Below are positions 7,785-18,934 of a DNA stretch of 45,498 nucleotides, one piece after another. Numbering within the stretch: position 1 is the stretch's first letter; each line of letters starts with the position of its first letter. The stretch comes from Chara braunii. Lineage: Eukaryota; Streptophyta; Charophyceae; Charales; Characeae. A program made the position numbers and the translations under genes. The stretch lies in assembly GCA_003427395.1 (NCBI GenBank), contig BFEA01000069.1, forward strand, positions 2,606,251-2,651,748. Reading direction: 5' to 3'. Below the pieces are notes generated by a model. The model saw only the letters and a list, made by a program, of their open reading frames with translations, was not told the DNA's origin and did not search any database.

Positions 7785-8600
7785 ATGTGCGTTGTTAAAA
7801 AAAAAAGAAACTCCATCTACTCTTTTAGTACTCACCCGTGTGGACGAAGTATCATGGCCGCGACTCCATCCTTTCTGGATGAAGTCCACCCTTGTGACCA
7901 CACGAGGACCAAACGTCCCAAATAGGCCTACCCAAATGCCTCAAAATTTTGAGACTTTCCGTCCTCTTTTGAGTTTGCCCTCACACTGCAACACCAAATC
8001 TGCAGAATATGCAGATTTTGGAAGGGCCAATTTGAGGTTTTGGGCATGGTTCACGTCACACTGCTGTACCTTTTCAGATGGGACAAGGTTGCGGCCGTCT
8101 GGAGGGGATTTGGTACTTGGCTGGTCACAGGGTGCCATCCACAAATTGTGCAACATTTTTTGTGAACGAATTTTTGCCAGTTTTCGAAGAAAATGCGAAA
8201 AACAAATAGGGCATTTGCGGTCACCACCACCAGAGGTGACCGCAAATTCCCTTGCCCCGCGGCTTCCCAGACAGCTGCCAAATGGGCACACCAATTATAG
8301 TACATTTGGTACTTCGGCAAATCTGTGTGAATGGCGGCTACCCTTTTTTGGGGGGGATTTGGGATTATAGGTCCCACTGCAGTGTGAGTAGGCCCTTAGA
8401 CATCTTCTAAGGGCGGACTCACACTAGCACTATCTCAAATGTATCTGACAGCATTTACGACTGGACGAATCTGGCCGCAATTCTGTCCAAAAAATAGGTA
8501 AAAGAAGTCCCAGCGTAGTATACCTTGCCCTAAAAGGTGTTGAAAAGATAAAGAAAAGAGACAGGCCAGGGCATACTCACACTAAGACTTTTTCTACTAA

Positions 8601-8800
8601 GCTCTGGACATGATTGCGCTCAGATTCATTCGGCCTTGAGCTTGAAGGACAGATGCCAGCAGTTTCTTTTTCTTTATAGAATACTCAGTTTCTGATTTTT
8701 TAAACAAAAAGGTCTTTCATTGCTCATCGGAGAGAAAAGTGTGGCCGGCCACCCAACATAAAGGCCTGAACTGGGAGCGTTACCCAGCGTTAGCTTTTTG
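8601..8800. other. Short intergenic stretch, nothing recognised
   Basis: No repeat terminus, RNA gene or credible open frame is seen. Confidence 0.4.
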
Positions 8801-10010
8801 CTAGACCCACCCTCTTTTGTATTCATCAACTGACGACGTTGTTAGACGCTCCTCGGGGATGTGAAACCCAGAAAGATGCGCTTGTTCCACACAAGGACGT
8901 GCTTGTTCCACCTGTCGTTGGGACGAGATTAAAAAATAAATGTGAAAACGCCACAAGGAAATTCCTTGTTGCATCCTTGTGGCCCCAGCCAAAATCTCCG
9001 TATCCCAAGGGACATCGCAAGGTCCCTTGGAGCTAGGGAACCTTGATTCACGGAGTGGTGAAGACATGCGTTGACAGAGAGTTTCAGTTCTTGAGTTGTC
9101 CGAATGTAGCACGGACATGCCCGCCCTCCAATGTCTGCATAGTCCCCCAAAGGCCTCCAATGGTGACCATTTGTGGTGGGCCTCCGTCAGGTCACGCCGT
9201 CTTCTTCGGCTGGCATCATGCAGTTTTCCGTACTCGAGGAACGTCCGCAACGGTTGTGGCCGACATCTTCCGCAGGCTCCCTCAGGGCTCAGGCTGCTGG
9301 TCCTCGTCACTGTGCTCCTTCTGGTGGTCCCCATGCTGCTCCCTGTGCTGCTCTACAGATGTGGGACTGCTGCCCTCTCCACTGTGCTGTTCATGCAACC
9401 TGTACTGTTAGGTCCCTCTGCTGCTTGTTGTCGCTGTGATCCTTCTGGTGGTCCCCACAGCGCCCATGCTGCTTCTCGCCATTGTGCTGCTTCGCGCAGA
9501 AGTAGTCATCCGTGGCGTTGTCGCATTGCCGAAGGTCTTCCCACACCCCACCTGTCCTGCGTTTGATCCAGTGGCACCACCTCGGCGTCGCTCGTGGAAT
9601 GACACCACAAGCCAACGCATAGCACAGCTAAATGACAGCCTCCGAAGTAGCCACATATTTGAGGCCCTCATGTGCTGCTTGCACGCAGCTGCGCGTTGAT
9701 TCGTCCCAACGCCCTCTCCTGCTGACAAGGCAGGACAATGGCAGACACGGCTGCAGCCATGGCCGTCCTCTCCACCACATTCAACAGCGTATGCCCGACG
9801 GTCCCGACCTCTCCGCCACCCTCCATCGTCAACACTTCAACAGTAATGACGTGTCTCCACTGCCGTGACGATGGTCGCCCCCACGACACTTCTGCAAAGC
9901 TGCTCCCTTTGGATCGACGCTGCTCTCCTGGAAAAACTGTGCTGAATGACGCCTGCAAAGTGGCAGGTGTCAATGGTGATACATGCTGCCACTGCTACGT
10001 GACACCCTAG
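8801..10010 (-). pseudogene. Decayed coding-like region, function unknown
   Basis: GC-rich compared with neighbours. On the minus strand, two related His/Gln/Glu/Asp-rich segments can be read, GDHQKDHSDN (about 9430-9480) and EQHREQHGDHQKEHSDEDQQ (about 9300-9360). They lie in different frames and are separated by stops. At DNA level they are direct repeats with a ~123-bp period (CCTTCTGGTGGTCCCC at about 9317 and 9440). Frames are broken throughout and no family is recognised. It may be the remnant of a low-complexity protein gene or simply a GC-rich repeat. Confidence 0.25.
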
Positions 10011-10141
10011 GCTGTGGATCCTGCGGACCGCGGGCCCGCGGCCTAGTTTCTACAAGGCCGCACCAGGCCCAGGTGGGGGCGCGTGCAGGAAAAAGGCACG
10101 CACGCGCGGCCGTCGCACGTTGGCCTCTATGGCCCTGCTCA

Positions 10142-10420
10142 TTAAAAAAATATATATATATTAAAATTTTGGGGGGGTGTTTTTTGGTATGTGACCAAAA
10201 AAAAAATAATAAAAAAAAATTGATTGATTGATTGATTGATTGATTGGTGGGGGAGGGGTCCTCCCTCCCCTCCCCCTGGCACACACACACACACACACAC
10301 AAATAATTTTTTTAATAAAATAATAATAATAATTATAATAAATAATAATAATAAAACCAATAATAAATAATAATAACAATAATAATAATAATAATAATAG
10401 TTAAAATAATAAACTTGTAA
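10142..10420. repeat. (GATT)n, G-rich and (AC)n module followed by (TAA)n-rich DNA
   Basis: A (TTGA)n array at 10219-10246, then GGTGGGGGAGGGGTCCTCCC, TCCCCTCCCC, then (AC)n to 10301. The same series, reverse-complemented, is found at 41090-41190. A TAA/AAT-rich low-complexity tract follows to ~10420. Confidence 0.7.
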
Positions 10421-13090
10421 AAATCATAACAATAAAAAAAAACACAAATAAAAAAGGTAAAATTAAGGATAAAAATAAAATAAGAAAAGATTGAAGCATC
10501 CTTTACTTAACTACCCCCCCATATATATATAAACTCACACAGAATATAAACCTCCAGCCCTGAAATATAAGCCTCGGCCCCAAACATATACAGCATAAAT
10601 AATAAGCTAAGAAACCTATATACCATAGGGCCACTCCCCGCATTTCGGTTATGGGTCAATAGGTCCCACCACCCAGGTCAATCAAAACGTACAATCAAAG
10701 AAAGCAAGATCTAGGCTCACATGCACAAAACCAAAACGTTTTCTTTGCCTCGGTCCCGTACGACGCACTACCGAAAAACTTCCCGCATGGCTCCACATCG
10801 AAACGACACACCTGACACACCGCAAGACAAACGGACATGCTAACAGGACAAACACGCCGCGACACTGCCGCCCTACACCATAGCCACGCCATCTCCCAAA
10901 AACGACGATTGAACCCACACCACTGCACACACTGACGCACAAGAAAAGGCAAAGGCGGAAACAAATCCAGCAAACCGACAAAGCTACGATAGCGTGAACA
11001 CAAGCCTCATCTCTGGCAGAACCCCTTCACCCCTGCGTGAGCTCGAACAAACACGCTCGCACCCATGACGGAAGATGGGACTATACGAACAGTACAACCA
11101 TACCCTTTCCCCCCCCGCCCCACAGAGAACAACTCCAAGCTATGCATCCAATTTTTCTTCCCCCCTAACCACGAAAGAGTCCACCCCATCCCCGCCAAAA
11201 TGAAGCCACTCTCGTTTCGTACTACTCCATCTCTGCAATACCAAGAACGTACGATGCATTACAGAACATATATTCGGCTTGCTCGCCCCATACAACAGTT
11301 GCCCTCAGAGACGGGTACGATTACTACTACTGGCAAGCATACGTTGCACTATGCTCGCGCAGATCCTGCTCCCAAGCTCTCTCGCTGCGCCCCTCCTCCT
11401 CCTCCATCCATTTTTTCGGGGTATGCAACCTTACAGTTGAGCCCGTGCCTGGGTTTGGTGTGGCATGCATACAGTGTCATGTCCGCTTAGCTTGTGGGCA
11501 AGCTACCTGACTCCACGCTGCACGACCTCGGTACGAGCTATGGCAGCGGCTGACTCTCCAGCGCCACCAACCATGACCTCTCAGGTATCGACCCTTAATG
11601 AACTCCCCCCTAAAAAACCCATGTTGCATTACCCTATACCCTACACCCTCCACCCACCCCCTACGCTAACAGGAGCCGATACTAAGTTAATCCCTCTGAT
11701 GAGCTGCTATGGGTGCTAGGCGGCGAAAAGCGCGCTTTAGGGCGTGCACCCCCCCTACGGTTGGGTTCTCATACCCATTCCTAACCTTTGCTAACCTTCT
11801 AACTCTAACCCTGCTAACCTGCTCCTTACCTAATCTATGCCTTGATGTATCCTGTACCTAACTACTCCCATCCCACTACCTAACATTGGACGAAACGACA
11901 AGGTCTAAGTGTCCCATTCTAAATGGGATGGTTGTGTTTTACACACACCCTATACACACTCCCGGATCATTGATCCAGTCACCAAGCATGGGGTCGAATC
12001 CCCATCTCGCTAGGCCAAAGTCAACATCATCACTTTCCTCCCATCGCGCACTAAGTCTCGTACAGGATGATCGGCTTAACCCCTCCCCCCTCCCCCCTCT
12101 GCCCTCCCCCCTCCCTCTTCTCCCACAGCCGATGTGCACGCAACCTTCACATTCTCCTTCAAACTCCAAAATACAAATGTTGCTATGCTTTGCGTATTAA
12201 AACATGGATCTGCATAGGTACGTCCCCTTAGCCGCTGCCTCTACACCTGTGATACACTAAGCATCATCTCACACTGGATCATCGATTCCCACCTCCTTCC
12301 CCATCTCGATATGACTGATTTATATGCTATCGGCCTACGATTACAACACTAATATACACACTCACTCTCAAAGCCTATGTTACTAAGCCGCTAGTGAATA
12401 CTCCACGAATATACAATGCACTTACCCATCAACCCCCGAACAATACCCACACCATGAACAATACTCCTCATACTATGATCACGCCGCCACACATAAAGCA
12501 GCCCGCAGTAAACAAATATACTCCTACTATCTTCATTCCTCATTAAATCCCATAACAACATACTCCTATACCTACCATACATTATGATAAACCCCGGGCA
12601 TTCGAAGGAATTCCTGTTGCCGTCTTATAAACGATTATCTCAATTCCTGCCTTTGCTCGCGTATACAATACTTTGATAATGCTTTGTTAATAGTATTAGC
12701 TAAATTTGGCATGATGATACTATAGTACGGAGAAATACGTGCTCTCGCGCACTACACTAGCTATGATGCTTACAAACATGCACAAATCAATAGTAGAACA
12801 GTCCTCTGGTACACCCTATTAATTTTTTTTTTGACCGCATGATTATCTTCTCACCTTCCGTACCCACAGACGCCCATGCTTGATAATAACCTATGCCCCC
12901 CTTAACACTGTAGAAGTACTTACGTACATATCACCAATACGGAAACATGCACCATACAGATTATGCGCAAACCAATATTGTCAATACCACCGTCACAAAC
13001 AATTGTTATGCGTAAATCCTGAAAAGTGGATCTACCTTTAAGTACCGATGTTCTCATGCATTGAGTTTATCTTATCTCCAAAACATGCTT
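10421..13090. other. AT-rich to C-rich intergenic DNA, no gene recognised
   Basis: Open frames are short and of skewed composition. C-rich, A-poor patches (11380-12130) include degenerate CTAACC words near 11780-11860, but no regular telomere-type array. No RNA gene or transposon end is recognised. Confidence 0.4.
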
Positions 13091-13099
13091 GACTCTTGG

Positions 13100-13830
13100 A
13101 CTTTTCCAAATGCTAACATTACATCCGATACATCTATAAATTTATAAATAAGTGACCGCAACTTAGTACTACGATAATGGCCTATAACAGCCCGGTCCAC
13201 AGATCTTCCTCACGATCGTATACAGCTGCCGACAAAACCACAAGCTATTCTCAATATGAAAAATCTCGTGGAAGGGCAAATGAAATGACCTTTCATACGA
13301 AACTAATTATGCATTGCTACGCCCAACGGTGCTGTATAAACGGTTAGGTGCCTATTACCCCTGTTCGCCTATGAGGATTCAATATGCTAAGAGGATAAAC
13401 CGTTGCATAACTAATTAACTCATAACCAACAACACAATGCCTTACTCCCTATATACTTTCCCTAATGATACGCCCATAGCTTGCTATGCATTTTTTCTAA
13501 ACGCCTACTATATGATGTGTGGTTTCATCGACTCTTGCGCCTTCCCAAATACTCATATAACAATCGGAACATCTATAAATTTTATCAATACGTGACCGCA
13601 GCTCGGTACCACGATAGTAGCCTAAAATAGCCTGACCCACATATCTTTCTGACGATCGTATACAAATGTTGACAGAACCACAAGCTGAAAAAGTCGAGGA
13701 TGGCAAACCAAATGACCTTTCATACGAATCTTATTATGCAGTACTACGCTCAAACGGTGATGTATAAACGACTAGCTGCCTATTATCCTTGTTCACCTAT
13801 GTGCATTCGATATGCTAAGGAGATACGCCA
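13100..13830. repeat. Imperfect direct duplication, ~440-bp period
   Basis: 13100-13400 and 13540-13826 share ACATCTATAAATTT, GTGACCGCA (13152 and 13592), ACGATCGTATACA, ACCACAAGCT, AAATGACCTTTCATACGAA and GATATGCTAAG-like words in the same order, with about 75-80% apparent identity by eye. No coding frame is preserved in both. Confidence 0.7.
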
Positions 13831-13989
13831 TCGGACATCTAGCCAGGAGCACGAGGCGTTGCTCTCTATTTACTTTCAACATAGGATTCGTGAAAACCTA
13901 ACAAAACAAATTGTTATGTTTGCACGAAATATATTCAAGATTATGATAGTACGTTTTTCAGGTTTCCTCAAGGAACAAAATTCTACGTG

Positions 13990-15050
13990 AAGTGAAACAT
14001 CCGTAAAAAAAAACAGAAAATTAAATTTTCTGAACTTCTAGAGAGGGCGAGGAAAAAAACGGGTTTTTTCATGAAAAATCACGACCTGGTGAGGCACCGT
14101 AGGTTCAATAACTAAAATATCCTGATTTTTTGTTATCCAAAAAAATTGTGCTTATAGTCTTATAAGATGTGTAGCACGATGAATTTATTCGGGGGTTTTC
14201 CGAACGCGCAAACATATTCTAACTTCCAAAATTCTAAGAGAGCGAGTTAATCGGCGCTTGCAAAATTTATAGCATGCCTGCGTGCGAGAGCGCAATACCC
14301 GGGATTGTGTCCGAGTAGGAGGAAGAAGGAGGAAGGGAGTGCCTACGACTGCATGGCCAGGCCGCGGCATGGGGAACGTAGCCTCGCTCCACGACGCTCC
14401 ATACATCAATCCGGTCATGCAAGCGTTCAGGCCAATAAGGCAGAGGAAGAAGTATGCGCGCATGAAGGCACCACAAAAGATACCAAGAGTAAGAGGATTA
14501 CAGTTGCATTTATACCCGCCAATTGGGCCGCCAAAAAATTTACAGTTACACTCAGGATTAAGGCGCGGAGAAATCAGAGCACAAATCTTGACGCGGCATG
14601 GCGTGCGCAAGCAAGAAGCGTCGTGCAACAGAAATTGAGGCGCGCCTAAATTCCTAATTCTAAATCCTAGTTGCAAAAAGAAATTCCGAACGTAGCAATT
14701 TCCAAGAGTCTGTGGGGGCTCGACATCAGTTGAAAATTCAAAAAGATTTCCCCGTGCAACGATCGCGCTAAAATTCCCCTTCCGACAGCAGGACAAGAAA
14801 GAAGCTATGGCAAGTTTGGCAACCGTTATTCGTCGCGCTTGTTAAGGCGCGATCAACTACCAACCATCGCGAGACCAGGCCAGCCCCCTTTCGAAAGGAC
14901 ACAAAAGCAAAAGGACAGGTACAGCAAGGGCATCTATGCAATTCACCAGGCCATTTGCCGCAATTCCGACTCAACCCGTTTCAACCCCTGACGTAGCCTC
15001 GTACAGAAGATCGCGCGGTTGCATAAAATAGTTCGTCACAAGTTTCCTTA
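13990..15050. other. Region downstream of the 15-18 kb gene
   Basis: No convincing gene. A minus-strand open frame of ~200 codons (14796-14185) is Cys- and Arg-rich, lacks recognisable domains and may be untranslated or downstream sequence of the gene above. AATACA lies a few bases after that gene's stop; no perfect AATAAA was found on the minus strand close by. Confidence 0.4.
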
Positions 15051-15055
15051 CTGTA

Positions 15056-18000
15056 TTAAGTACTTTGTACAGAGCAGGGCAATGCAAGAGACTCCACTTC
15101 CTTCAGAAGACAGTCGTTGGCATTATTTCGGGTCTTGTCCAATATCCATATTGAGTTGCCCTCCAAGTCAAGGTCGATGATATCCCCTTCGTTCTGCACC
15201 TTGGCCATTGCCAAACGATTCGCCCAATCCTTGAGACTCCTCAGAGCCTGACACGTGAAAGAGCGGGGTGGGTCTACCAATGACATTGACAAGTTATCTC
15301 CAGCAAGGTCGTTAGCTCTTCGAATGGTGCAAGCTAGAATCCTTGCGGCCAGATCCTTCATCTCGAACTCGCAACGGACCTCCAACTCCCAAAGCCTAAG
15401 CCTTTTCTGGAGACTAGGAAAGGGACCAATTACGCATTTCACGAGTGTGTGGAAGTACCAATGAACGTATTTGTCCTCTTGCAGCTGAGGATAGGTATTG
15501 ACAAGCTCATACATTATGCGAATAGCCTGTCTTGCTGCCAGCATGGCGTTGACTGACCTCTCGAAGTGTTCCATTCGGTCTTTTCCAGCGTCTTCAATCA
15601 GCGAGGAGATGCTTTCCCACAACCCGAACGGTGGTCTCCAGGCTGGATTGTCAAAGGACTCCAAGAAGAGAAGAGTAGACTTCAGAGCAAAATTGGACTT
15701 AAGGTAGGACAAACCCCTTCGAGCACGGGAACACAACGTATACATCCAATTGCCTGGCGGGCGATGAGCTAGCCTCCCTTCGAGTGGATCTGAGTAGCCG
15801 AAGCCATACTTATACCCGCCACCAACAACTATGGCATTCTTTGCATCCTCGTCCTCGACCGGCCTCAGGTTCAATAGATGGAGCACTACCCAGCTAAGAT
15901 CTTTAAGCAGATGGACAAAGAGGTCAGGGCTGTCCTCCAGGGCTGGTAGGGTTGTGGTGGGGCCGTCAAAGCATAGGAGCTCATAAAGCAGGGCTGTAGC
16001 AGCAGCATTGCAAAAACAGTAATGTGTCTCAGAGTCTTCTTTAGGGTTCTTCGGGGCCTTGAATTGCAAGTGTGTGGGCCTAAATGTGGCAGTGTTTCCA
16101 TTTTCTGCAAGGCGGGCGGCGTTTAGGCGGCTTACTTGACTGCTTAGCATGAGCATTAGACAGCTGACACCGCCAGGCGAGTCCCTTATCAGCTTCGCGA
16201 CCGTAGCTGCATCACACGATGAAATGAACAGATCATGTATTGTCTCGACTACCTCAGAGGCAAACCAATCCAGTTCCCGAGGGCCCATTGCGCGCCGCCA
16301 GTAGCAAAGGCACTGCAGCAGGATTGTGGCAAGCTCGCCATCAATGTCCCTCACTTCTTGAGAGATGAGGATCTTGGCCAAATGAAGCTTGGAGAAAGGG
16401 GACAGGATACTAGTCGTTGACTGACTTCGGTTAGTGCAGAGAAAAATCAGTGCCTTCATAGCTGCCTTGGCTTCCTCGGCATTGCTAAGGTTGCTAATCA
16501 GCGCTAGCGGATCAGGGAAGTCGCGTGGCATCCGTTTGTCGAAACGATGCCAATATATCATCTTGCATGACCAGATGGCCGAAAGAGCCCTAATGGCATG
16601 AGACACGACCTGACTTTGCACACTCATGTCAGTCCAAGTGGCTAGCTTGAGCAGCAGTTGAACCGTTTCCTGTAGCGACACGGCAGTCTGCACACCTTCC
16701 ATCCACGCTTTGGCTTTCGTGAAGTCTGGGATCTCATCCCCGAGAGGCCATCCGAATGGGCAGAACGTCGTGAAGGCGTTATTGAAGGTGTTGCAAGTCT
16801 TATTGCTAGGGGGGTCAAGCGACTCAAACCTGAACGTCGGCGGATCGGAACCGAACTCTTTAGACTGGAGGAGGGCATGGTAGTGGGCGTGCATGTCGCT
16901 CACCACATTTGCAAAGGAGGAGATGGCAAAGGTGAGAGCCTCCATCAGAGAGAGGTCTGGCGTCTGCATCTGCATTTGGATCTCCAACAAGTGGACAAAG
17001 CTCTCGAGCAACTCTACGGTGCACAACGTGAAATCCTTATCATCGAACAACTGCACAACATGTACGTTCATGTCTTTCTTCCAAAGAGGCTGCCAAAGCA
17101 GGACTGGGAGGGATGACGCAAAGCCTCCGCAGATGGATGCTGCAAGCTGCAGCTCATAGGGTTGGGCTGCGCAGCTGCTGACTATGCAGAGCATGGCAGG
17201 GTAGCCCCCATATACTAGGAAGTCCCGACTGGCGTCCACATCATAGGTGCAACGACTGACCTGAGGGATGTCCTGCATGTGGGTAGCCATGCCCTCCTCT
17301 TCATAGAACAATGGGCAGGTGCAGGGCTTCGTTGGCTGGGACAAGTCCCATAGTGCCTCCAGTGCCATTCTACGGGATCCAGCCACACCCATACTGGGCT
17401 TCCCCTTGGAGCCAGAGCACCTCTTACAGTCCTCAACCCCAGCAGGCAAAAATTGTCTTGCGGTTATCAGCAAGTCCTTCATGCTATGGAACCAGTACCC
17501 AGGCAGGCCACAACACTTAACGTCTTCGTGGGCCTCTTTTGGCGATAAGTACCAGTGCCGATGCAGGTGTGCGTACCACGCTAGCCCCATCTCGCTCTCC
17601 CTTTGACTGTGGTCAACCCTCTCAAAGCAGGGAACTCCGAGGTCCCAGTCCACGAGGCCCAGTAGACTCCTGGCCGTCGAGTACACCAGTGGGAAGAAGA
17701 TGAGCGTGACCATAAGTACAGCGTGGACAAGGATGCAGATGCAAACAAGAGCAAGGGACTCGTGCAAACGCCTTATACCCCTTTGCACATGGTAATCCGC
17801 CCCCCCGCCGAGGTGAGGGAGGGCCCGATAGAGGTATAAATCGAGAGGAACCAGAGAGGCCACAGAAAACAGCTTGACCAAGCTAGTGGCACCAACGTAG
17901 CTACTTGTAGAGACCAGGCTTCCCTCCAGGAGCGTAATCTTGCCAAAGACCAACCAGCGTTCAGATCGTTGAGCCTTGGCAATCTCAGCGCAGGACATTT

Positions 18001-18229
18001 TCTGAAAATAAGTGCTGTCAGTAAATGAAAGCAAGATTGTTGTACACGCTTCTGTGCACAGAAGCGCCACATTGGTCCAGAGAACATTCAAGGTCATGTA
18101 ATGCCCGAAACTCACTAACGTCATCGCAAGGACCGCAAAAACGCCCTTACACAATGCATCGCTCAGTCGCTTAAGAACAAAATACACCTCCACCTGCCTC
18201 TTCAGACTCCGAGACGCAGTGTACACCAT
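15056..18229 (-). CDS. Large multi-pass membrane protein, family not recognised
   Basis: One uninterrupted frame of 1057 codons, far beyond chance length and with ordinary residue composition. It is the best-supported host gene in the window. Residues ~27-70, ~99-134 and ~158-185 are strongly hydrophobic and form a four- or five-helix N-terminal membrane block, preceded by a basic N-terminus. A Cys-rich linker follows (CC at 239-240; C268, C271, C303, C305), then a hydrophobic patch at ~340-378. The remaining ~680 residues are helix-rich and leucine-rich, and could be an armadillo/HEAT-like solenoid with a cytosolic role, but no repeat register could be confirmed. The frame stays open upstream of the chosen ATG into a (GA)n tract and the assembly gap, so the true start or an upstream exon may be missing. 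No enzyme motif was seen, so no function is assigned. Confidence 0.8.
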   Translation of the reverse strand: MVYTASRSLKRQVEVYFVLKRLSDALCKGVFAVLAMTLVSFGHYMTLNVLWTNVALLCTEACTTILLSFTDSTYFQKMSCAEIAKAQRSERWLVFGKITLLEGSLVSTSSYVGATSLVKLFSVASLVPLDLYLYRALPHLGGGADYHVQRGIRRLHESLALVCICILVHAVLMVTLIFFPLVYSTARSLLGLVDWDLGVPCFERVDHSQRESEMGLAWYAHLHRHWYLSPKEAHEDVKCCGLPGYWFHSMKDLLITARQFLPAGVEDCKRCSGSKGKPSMGVAGSRRMALEALWDLSQPTKPCTCPLFYEEEGMATHMQDIPQVSRCTYDVDASRDFLVYGGYPAMLCIVSSCAAQPYELQLAASICGGFASSLPVLLWQPLWKKDMNVHVVQLFDDKDFTLCTVELLESFVHLLEIQMQMQTPDLSLMEALTFAISSFANVVSDMHAHYHALLQSKEFGSDPPTFRFESLDPPSNKTCNTFNNAFTTFCPFGWPLGDEIPDFTKAKAWMEGVQTAVSLQETVQLLLKLATWTDMSVQSQVVSHAIRALSAIWSCKMIYWHRFDKRMPRDFPDPLALISNLSNAEEAKAAMKALIFLCTNRSQSTTSILSPFSKLHLAKILISQEVRDIDGELATILLQCLCYWRRAMGPRELDWFASEVVETIHDLFISSCDAATVAKLIRDSPGGVSCLMLMLSSQVSRLNAARLAENGNTATFRPTHLQFKAPKNPKEDSETHYCFCNAAATALLYELLCFDGPTTTLPALEDSPDLFVHLLKDLSWVVLHLLNLRPVEDEDAKNAIVVGGGYKYGFGYSDPLEGRLAHRPPGNWMYTLCSRARRGLSYLKSNFALKSTLLFLESFDNPAWRPPFGLWESISSLIEDAGKDRMEHFERSVNAMLAARQAIRIMYELVNTYPQLQEDKYVHWYFHTLVKCVIGPFPSLQKRLRLWELEVRCEFEMKDLAARILACTIRRANDLAGDNLSMSLVDPPRSFTCQALRSLKDWANRLAMAKVQNEGDIIDLDLEGNSIWILDKTRNNANDCLLKEVESLALPCSVQST

Positions 18230-18237
18230 ATTGGTAA

Positions 18238-18240
<3 letters not shown>

Positions 18241-18323
<83 letters not shown>

Positions 18324-18893
18324 NNNNNNNNNNNNNNNNNNNNNNNNNNNNNNNNNNNNNNNNNNNNNNNNNNNNNNNNNNNNNNNNNNNNNNNNNNNNN
18401 NNNNNNNNNNNNNNNNNNNNNNNNNNNNNNNNNNNNNNNNNNNNNNNNNNNNNNNNNNNNNNNNNNNNNNNNNNNNNNNNNNNNNNNNNNNNNNNNNNNN
18501 NNNNNNNNNNNNNNNNNNNNNNNNNNNNNNNNNNNNNNNNNNNNNNNNNNNNNNNNNNNNNNNNNNNNNNNNNNNNNNNNNNNNNNNNNNNNNNNNNNNN
18601 NNNNNNNNNNNNNNNNNNNNNNNNNNNNNNNNNNNNNNNNNNNNNNNNNNNNNNNNNNNNNNNNNNNNNNNNNNNNNNNNNNNNNNNNNNNNNNNNNNNN
18701 NNNNNNNNNNNNNNNNNNNNNNNNNNNNNNNNNNNNNNNNNNNNNNNNNNNNNNNNNNNNNNNNNNNNNNNNNNNNNNNNNNNNNNNNNNNNNNNNNNNN
18801 NNNNNNNNNNNNNNNNNNNNNNNNNNNNNNNNNNNNNNNNNNNNNNNNNNNNNNNNNNNNNNNNNNNNNNNNNNNNNNNNNNNNNNNNNNNNN

Positions 18894-18934
<41 letters not shown>
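18241..18934. other. (CT)n, 570-bp assembly gap, (GA)n
   Basis: (CT)n at 18241-18323, N from 18324 to 18893, then (GA)n at 18894-18934. The tracts on the two sides are inverted relative to each other. The gap hides the 5' end of the gene at 15056-18229. Confidence 0.95.

Larger units (their letters stand above)
7438..8600. repeat. Cluster of GGGCATACTCACAC-type TIR fragments (family F)
   Basis: Ends related to AGGGCATACTCACACGAGGACC occur at 7438, 8412 and 8569, with the inverse GTGTGAGTAGGCCCTT at about 8382 and a related block at 7830-7985 (CCACACGAGGACCAAACG, TTTTGAGACTTTC). A further copy lies at 37716-37935. 8212-8262 is a palindrome around GGTCACC...GGTGACC. Individual element limits cannot be fixed because pieces are nested or rearranged. 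Confidence 0.45.

Noticed and set aside
7543-8370. 275-codon plus-strand open frame
   Set aside because: It runs through a family A half element, the shared palindromic block and family F fragments; no domain and no consistent composition.
11760-11870. Interstitial telomere-like CTAACC repeats
   Set aside because: Only scattered, irregular words in C-rich DNA; no array.
14185-14796. 203-codon minus-strand gene downstream of the membrane protein
   Set aside because: No domain, Cys/Arg-skewed composition, overlapping open frames on the other strand; not distinguishable from chance.
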